A stretch of DNA of 10,045 nucleotides from NCBI GenBank assembly GCA_964354365.1, contig CAYGZM010000135.1, forward strand, positions 1 to 10,045. Reading direction: 5' to 3'. Below the pieces are notes generated by a model that saw only the letters and a program-made list of their open reading frames with translations, was not told where the DNA came from and ran no database searches. Source of the DNA: CAYGZM01 sp964354365 (lineage in GTDB: Bacteria > Planctomycetota > Phycisphaerae > Sedimentisphaerales > Anaerobacaceae). Below are positions 6,601 through 10,045 of the stretch, piece by piece. The translations under genes were made by a program, and so were the position numbers. Numbering within the stretch: position 1 is the first letter of the stretch; every line of letters starts with the position of its first letter.

Positions 6601-7903
6601 CAGAGCCTTTTATTCGAAGGCCACTGCACTGGCGGCTGAGCTGCCGTCAGGCATCGGTTCAAACTGGACCATAGGCGGCGCCAAGGCGCTGTCGCTGTGG
6701 TTCTACGGCTTGACGACCAATGCTATTGAGCCGCTTTGGGTGCAGCTCACCGACGCTTCAAACAATAAGGCCAAGGTATTCTACGGCAAGTATGCCGATG
6801 AGAATCCTGCAGCGGATATGAACGACCCATCGTGGCACGAGTGGCTGATTGACCTTGCGGAGTTCACGGGCGTTAGCGTGAGCAACGTCAAGAGCATAGC
6901 GATCGGCGTCGGCACCGAAGGCGGCGGAGGCGGCGGCTCAGGCACGTTGTACTTTGACGACATCAGGCTGTACACGTCCAGGTGCGTTGTGACGCGTCGT
7001 GAAGCCGGCTTTGCACCACTCGATTTCGCGCCTACAGGCGGCGACTGCGTCATCAACGCCCGAGAGCTTGAGGTAATGATGCGCGACTGGCTGCTCACAG
7101 ACACGGTCATCCCCTCGGAGCCGCTTCCGGGTGGTTCAAACCTGAGGTTGCACTATAAGTTTGAGATGAATATGCTCGACAGCTCCGCCAATGGCCTCAA
7201 CGGCACAGCGGGCGGATTCCCAAGCTACGAATTGCGGACGGCTGGAGACAACGCCATCGTGCTCGCGGGCAGCGACTATGTGAATTGCGGCAACCCGCCG
7301 CAGCTTGATTTTAGCACAGGCAACTGGACGGTCGCTGCGTGGATAAAGCCGATTGCGACAACCGACCAGCGTATGATTTACTGCAAGGGAGGAGACGCCG
7401 CCGGCGGAATACGTTACATGCTCACCCTGGCCGAAACCAACGACCATAGGATGACAGTAACCACGGATGACAATGTTGATAAGTATCAACGCCACGGCGA
7501 CATCCGCGTTGATGATGGCGAGTGGCACCACGTCCTTGGAATGAGAGATGGAACTGCCCTGCGTGTATATGTCGATGGTGCTGACGATGGCGCAACGACC
7601 ATTCCCGCCGGTTACGACCTTTCAGGTACATCTCAGGCCAATGCCTTTATCGGAGCCAATTGGAACTATGAGACCAGCGTGGTTCAGAAGTTCTTCATCG
7701 GCGCGATTGATGAAGTCCGCATATACAATACGGCTCTGTCTCAGGGTCAAATCCTGAACCTGATGGGGTTGGCCCAATTGCATATCCCGGTGGCTTCTCC
7801 CGCAGAGATATACGAGGGTGAAGCCGAAGGCTCAAGGGCCATCAACTTCAGGGATTATGCCGTCCTGACGGACAGGTGGCTTGAGGAGGATTTGTTTCCC
7901 TAA
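3611..7903 (+). CDS. Large secreted multidomain protein (LamG-like, Fn3-like repeats, PA14, CBM-like, dockerin-like)
   Basis: This 1430-residue extracellular protein has a Sec signal peptide (1-24, ending V-V-A) after a strong AAGGAGGA site (3599-3606). Domains in order are: a concanavalin/LamG-like region (about 25-305); two Fn3-like sandwiches (310-427 and 440-552), the first ending in TYYWCVDEF and TWSFTV; a PA14 domain (about 554-718, with GWLYVQNTGDYTFWIATDDNGELWL); two more Fn3-like sandwiches (722-828 and 829-922); a jelly-roll, CBM-like domain starting VIDDMETY (about 924-1124); a dockerin-like EF-hand segment (1145-1161, GGDCVINARELEVMMRDWL); a LamG domain (1178-1395, with W1305-H-H and YVDG); and a C-terminal dockerin-like half (1411-1430, INFRDYAVLTDRWLEE). 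This architecture is typical of Planctomycetes surface and polysaccharide-handling proteins. No catalytic domain is evident, so a binding or scaffold role is inferred. Residues 310-618 are closely related to the next gene's 238-546. Confidence 0.9.
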   Translation: MCRKLIYLVSVVLVLSVASGPVVAGVSYTDPPGGWMYIHHGTEADNADGTWDHDNSSDAWDGSGIGAGQAGGISALVEGAVEFVRVQDALTSGSGTDSRKIYLTRDLVTHDELPQSLADGILSAGGITLSFRARLSTTPPLDGTWPAGGDGYVIHDGGKGPFGIYEGASDQIISFGLVLAGDPQGEPKIAGRSGLCMNNLNGTSSSGIVDIAGNEAGTLNLLNIADLKIWHEFWITIQPDTSGGGTHRVTIWMDGSINESEFHVTAGDGSEENYSYLAIGCGSTGQAGAFDVDFFAYKPGIYMPPGSQKKASNPNPADVSGKPAVKSGTNAYMVLDYTPGDTAVSHTGYFGTVKADVDSRNAANRLGAPTAWLSLNNRQYVVGYDDAAIPAFARTPLVAGKTYYWCVDEFDGATTWPGRTWSFTVSVRISPINTDDVEQAFNPSPEDEAQLVVGPDVTLGWSLGAPYPTTGYILSYGVFWGTDQTAVATAPNTAPNAIVSGGAGEPPSYTVAGLPYNKDIFWRIDTRLLQEVPPHNIVITDGMVWSFTTGPRGLGKILREWWLDIPGTAVSALTSDPRYPDNPDGSGFVTLFEGPTNWQDDSHPYGSRIHGWLYVQNTGDYTFWIATDDNGELWLSTDENPANATMISNVTASAPARGFDDPDVHPSGPIHLEGGRRYYISGLMKENTGGDNIAAAWQGPDSGNVREVIPGDHLRPFESLWATKPSPANKQTDVALNTMLSWTTGTDIDTDSPYASQRVYLGTSASAVANADTSSPEYRGAPSGPNEYGPLSLGYYQNYFWRIDGVKGSGQAAKGSVWTFRTIVSPASASNPNPSDGATDVPRNTVLRWAPGDYAPVMNGHYVNFGADDPANMVRVSGPQTPNNYTPGVLDLGRTYYWAVDEANAAAPGGVNKGLTWSFTTINHIVIDDMETYVDGTTWIFNTWKDGVGDENCEGGNGTGAGVILSAAISYAGAKGMQYVYDNDGSITNPCSGQPEARAFYSKATALAAELPSGIGSNWTIGGAKALSLWFYGLTTNAIEPLWVQLTDASNNKAKVFYGKYADENPAADMNDPSWHEWLIDLAEFTGVSVSNVKSIAIGVGTEGGGGGGSGTLYFDDIRLYTSRCVVTRREAGFAPLDFAPTGGDCVINARELEVMMRDWLLTDTVIPSEPLPGGSNLRLHYKFEMNMLDSSANGLNGTAGGFPSYELRTAGDNAIVLAGSDYVNCGNPPQLDFSTGNWTVAAWIKPIATTDQRMIYCKGGDAAGGIRYMLTLAETNDHRMTVTTDDNVDKYQRHGDIRVDDGEWHHVLGMRDGTALRVYVDGADDGATTIPAGYDLSGTSQANAFIGANWNYETSVVQKFFIGAIDEVRIYNTALSQGQILNLMGLAQLHIPVASPAEIYEGEAEGSRAINFRDYAVLTDRWLEEDLFP
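4538..5464 (+). repeat. Shared coding cassette, copy 1 (two Fn3-like domains plus start of PA14)
   Basis: This stretch aligns along its length with 9119-10045; both are 927 bases between the matching points AAGGCG and the PA14 segment around GGCTGGCTCTACGT. The best block of about 160 bases (around 4708-4867 against 9301-9460) has about 21 differences by hand count, roughly 87% identity, including an identical run of 24 bases (4772-4795 against 9356-9379). Upstream of the cassette the two proteins are unrelated up to the signal peptide. Confidence 0.85.
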
Positions 7904-8147
7904 TGGGCGCTAAATTGTGGTAGCGTGGCGTGTCCCTTTGTGGGGATGACCACAAAGATTCGCACAAGTCCGAGGCCTGCACCAAAGGGCGCGGGCCCCG
8001 GCGGCTCTTTTTTGCCTGTCGTCACGGTTTGCGTCGATGCTGCAAGGGCGAAGCCGGGGGCTGTGGGCGAGCAGTGGTGTGCCGACATCGTGGAAGAGTT
8101 TTTTGCTGAATGTAAGATTTTTCTTGCCGGCCCGCCGCTGAATATGG
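7904..8147 (+). other. Gene-free gap between the two large paralogues
   Basis: I see no credible gene here. A perfect 8-bp hairpin, CTTTGTGG (7936-7943) with CCACAAAG (7950-7957), lies 32 bases after the stop of the first large gene but lacks a T-run. Its left arm can alternatively pair with CAAAGGG (7983-7989). A very GC-rich stretch (7988-8005) is followed by six T (8008-8013) and may be the actual terminator, though its stem is poorly defined. The rest holds nothing recognised. Confidence 0.5.
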
Positions 8148-8157
8148 TATAAAGTAC
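8124..8157 (+). promoter_or_regulatory. Promoter-like sequence for the second large secreted protein
   Basis: TTGCCG (8124-8129) and TATAAA (8148-8153) are 18 bases apart, a plausible sigma-70-type pair; the -35 matches TTGACA at four of six positions. The TGGTATAAA box is the same as that at 3249-3258 before the first paralogue. A start just downstream would give a leader of about 250 bases. Confidence 0.45.
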
Positions 8158-8407
8158 GTTAAATAAACTTGTGGATTTAAGCCTGTGGATTCACCGCCTT
8201 TCCGTGCGAGTTCTTGGTTGTGTTGTATGGAATTGGCGCGAATGCGGCGTTGCGTCACTGTATTGCGTGGTTGTTTGCCAGCCTCGCACTTCGGCGGGCA
8301 TCGAATGAGTATCAAGCCTGTATGCCTGCCGAAAACAATGTAGAGTGTTTTGGCGTGTGGCCGGATTGTTCAACATTTTAAGTTCATAGTTTCTAAGGAG
8401 GATTGCC
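8158..8407 (+). promoter_or_regulatory. Structured 5' leader of the second secreted paralogue
   Basis: There is no gene in this stretch. GTGCGAG (8204-8210) can pair at a distance with CTCGCAC (8283-8289), closing a domain of 86 bases. The conserved hairpin copy follows at 8292-8331, and the AAGGAGGA ribosome site is at 8395-8402. The distal half does not visibly align with the leader of the first paralogue; the last 120 bases do. Confidence 0.45.
8292..8331 (+). ncRNA. Conserved leader hairpin, copy 2
   Basis: CGGCGGGCAT (8292-8301) pairs with ATGCCTGCCG (8322-8331) over ten positions, nine Watson-Crick and one G-U, around a 20-base loop. It corresponds to the hairpin at 3507-3544, with the same flanking CATC(A/G)AAT and CGAAAACA sequences and the TCAAGC motif in the loop. 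It lies 76 bases before the start codon (62 bases in copy 1, stem end to the codon at 3608-3610 region), so the place relative to the gene is conserved. Confidence 0.5.
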
Positions 8408-10045
8408 ATGTGTAGAAAATTGATTTACCTAATCTTCTTTGTGTTGCTGTTGGGGATAGCTAAGGGAGAGCCCCAGCCGTGGGATCGCGCTGCCTATTGG
8501 GATGGGCGATATCCGACGAATTGGGCTGACGCGGCTACGGCTGCGGCTGTGCGAGGCGCTCTCGCTGCGGCGGGCTACACGATTCTCGACGCGGACCAGC
8601 TCAAGACGTGGATGGATGGTCACATCGCCGACGGAGCGTTGAGCGTAGTGGTGGCCTGCATGGACATCTTTCCTGACACTGTTACGGAGACGATGTCATC
8701 TACCTGCACGCTGCGACGATATCTTGACGCAGGCGGCAAAATTGTGTTCTACGCGGATATCCCTTTCTACAATCAGGGTCACGCCGATGGTACTAGCACC
8801 AACTGGGCGGATGCCGGAGGTACCGCCATATTGGGATTCAATACTTCCAGCGCGCCGCGGGACAGCGGCAACACAGTGCAATTCACCCCAGACGGGATTG
8901 AATGGGGGCTGACGCAGACGTGGGGGTCAGTGCGTCCGGCTGCCGCCGGTATTACTGGCAATCTTACGGTCTTGGCTACAGATAACAGCGGAAATGCCGC
9001 AGCGTGGGTGAAGCATTATGTGGCCGGCGATAGGTACCGAGGATTCGTTCGGACGCGCGACGTAGGAGGCATGCCCAACGTCGATGACCTCATACGTCTG
9101 GCAGAATACATTCCTGTGAAGGCGAGAAACCCTGTCCCTGCGGACGGCGATACTAACTTTAAGGCTACGAGAGTCGGCACGAACGTGTATGCGATACTTG
9201 ACTACACGCCCGGAGATGGGGCGATTTCGCACACAGCGTATTTCAGCAAGGTAAAAGCAGATGTGGATGGCCGCATTGCAGCCAAAAAATTGGGCGCCCC
9301 GACGGCTTGGCCTCTCTTAAACAACCGGGAGTATGTTGTCGGGTATAATGATCCTGCGATTCCTGCTTTTGCCAGGACGGCTCTTAGTACAGGCGCCACT
9401 TACTATTGGTGTGTCGATGAGTTCGACGGCACCACTACGTGGCCGGGCAAAACCTGGAGCTTCGTTGTGACCGGGCGAATCAGTCCAATTCTTACCGGGT
9501 ACGTTAAACAGGCGATTAATCCCGGCCCGGAAGATGGGGCTGAATTTGTTATGCCCCCGGATGTGACTCTTACCTGGACCCTGAATGGCCCCGAACCGAC
9601 GACGGGTTACATTGTAAGCTATGGCGTGTTCTGGGGCACAGACCAGGCCGCTGTGGCGGCAGAGCCGAACACGGCTCCCGATGCGGTTGTGCAGGGTAAG
9701 GCGGGCGCGCCGACGCCCACGACCTACACTGTTGCCGGGCTTCCATACAAGACACAGATCTTCTGGCGGATCGATACGCAACTGCAACAAGAGACCCCTC
9801 CGCATGGCAAGATAATAGTTGACGGTATGGTCTGGAGCTTCACGACCGGGCCGCGTGGTCTCGGCTCAATCCTGTACAAGTATTATGACGGCATGGGTGG
9901 CGTCACCCCGGCCGACCTGTATAACAATGCGAACTATCCGGACAACCCGACCAGAACCTGGTTAGTCCCTAATTATGAGGGTCCGACGGACTGGGACGAT
10001 CAGTATGGAGTCGAGCTGGAGGGCTGGCTCTACGTCAAACAGAGC
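8408..10045 (+). CDS. Large secreted multidomain protein, N-terminal part (GATase/ThuA-like domain, Fn3-like repeats, PA14); cut by the window edge
   Basis: The frame is open for 546 codons from the ATG to the right edge with no stop, so the gene is partial. It starts six bases after a strong AAGGAGGA site (8395-8402). A signal peptide (1-20, MCRKLIYLIFFVLLLGIAKG) begins with the same eight residues as the preceding paralogue. Residues about 24-235 are unlike that protein: YWDGRYPTNWADAATAAAVRGALAAAGY, then a strand L-S-V-V-V-A-C-M-D, then YLDAGGKIVFYADIPFYNQG. This alternating helix/strand pattern suggests a class I amidotransferase/ThuA-like alpha/beta fold; no catalytic Cys-His-Glu triad was identified, so enzyme activity is not claimed. 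Two Fn3-like domains follow (238-355 and 369-482), then the start of a PA14 domain (485-546, SILYKYYDGMGG... GWLYVKQS). These last parts are close homologues of 310-618 in the preceding protein. Confidence 0.85.
   Translation, partial: MCRKLIYLIFFVLLLGIAKGEPQPWDRAAYWDGRYPTNWADAATAAAVRGALAAAGYTILDADQLKTWMDGHIADGALSVVVACMDIFPDTVTETMSSTCTLRRYLDAGGKIVFYADIPFYNQGHADGTSTNWADAGGTAILGFNTSSAPRDSGNTVQFTPDGIEWGLTQTWGSVRPAAAGITGNLTVLATDNSGNAAAWVKHYVAGDRYRGFVRTRDVGGMPNVDDLIRLAEYIPVKARNPVPADGDTNFKATRVGTNVYAILDYTPGDGAISHTAYFSKVKADVDGRIAAKKLGAPTAWPLLNNREYVVGYNDPAIPAFARTALSTGATYYWCVDEFDGTTTWPGKTWSFVVTGRISPILTGYVKQAINPGPEDGAEFVMPPDVTLTWTLNGPEPTTGYIVSYGVFWGTDQAAVAAEPNTAPDAVVQGKAGAPTPTTYTVAGLPYKTQIFWRIDTQLQQETPPHGKIIVDGMVWSFTTGPRGLGSILYKYYDGMGGVTPADLYNNANYPDNPTRTWLVPNYEGPTDWDDQYGVELEGWLYVKQS
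9119..10045 (+). repeat. Shared coding cassette, copy 2
   Basis: This is the counterpart of 4538-5464 and lies in frame in the second paralogue. Similarity weakens within the PA14 start (about 9875-9990) and returns at the GWLYV segment. The copy runs to the window edge and probably continues. High identity at third codon positions points to recent duplication or gene conversion. Confidence 0.85.

Noticed and set aside
7925..8152. Small plus-strand frame of 75 codons after the first large gene
   Set aside because: There is no ribosome site, the composition is Pro/Gly/Ala-rich, and it covers hairpins and the promoter-like region.

Overview
The window looks like a bacterial chromosome segment from the Planctomycetes, most likely a Phycisphaerae/Sedimentisphaerales-type lineage. 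This is inferred from the very large secreted proteins built of Fn3-like sandwich repeats, PA14, LamG and dockerin-like EF-hand segments, found beside ordinary housekeeping genes. No taxonomic marker gene is present, so the assignment is not proven. All recognised genes read left to right.

Left part (1-2940), housekeeping: a CDP-alcohol phosphatidyltransferase (pgsA type, phospholipid synthesis), then a 329-base gap, a bifunctional riboflavin gene (ribBA), and 24 bases later a small putative lipoprotein of unknown role. The gap is packed with foldback DNA. It holds a palindrome of the 'ATTCCCG...CGGGAAT' type, a MITE-like element of about 141 bp with 14-bp terminal inverted repeats and a 9-bp direct repeat at its edges, and two hairpins. 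The last hairpin is a textbook intrinsic terminator only 24 bases before the ribBA start. RibBA has Gln where the canonical DHBP synthase has a metal-binding His.

Middle (2938-3610), no gene: a possible terminator, an 86-105 base element with crossing inverted repeats, a good terminator (3168-3218), a promoter-like TATAAA box and a structured leader of about 350 bases.

Right part (3611-10045): two consecutive secreted multidomain paralogues. The first is complete (1430 aa). The second runs off the right edge after 546 codons and is easily missed because it has no stop in the window. They share the promoter-like box, a leader hairpin with covarying base pairs, a strong AAGGAGGA site, the N-terminus MCRKLIYL, and a 927-base stretch coding for two Fn3-like domains plus the start of PA14. 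Between signal peptide and shared cassette, however, they carry unrelated domains: concanavalin/LamG-like in the first, a predicted GATase/ThuA-like alpha/beta domain in the second. This is a modular system in which expression and secretion signals and structural modules are reused while the N-terminal module is exchanged. Binding or processing of polysaccharide outside the cytoplasm is the likely setting, but no catalytic glycosidase domain is visible.
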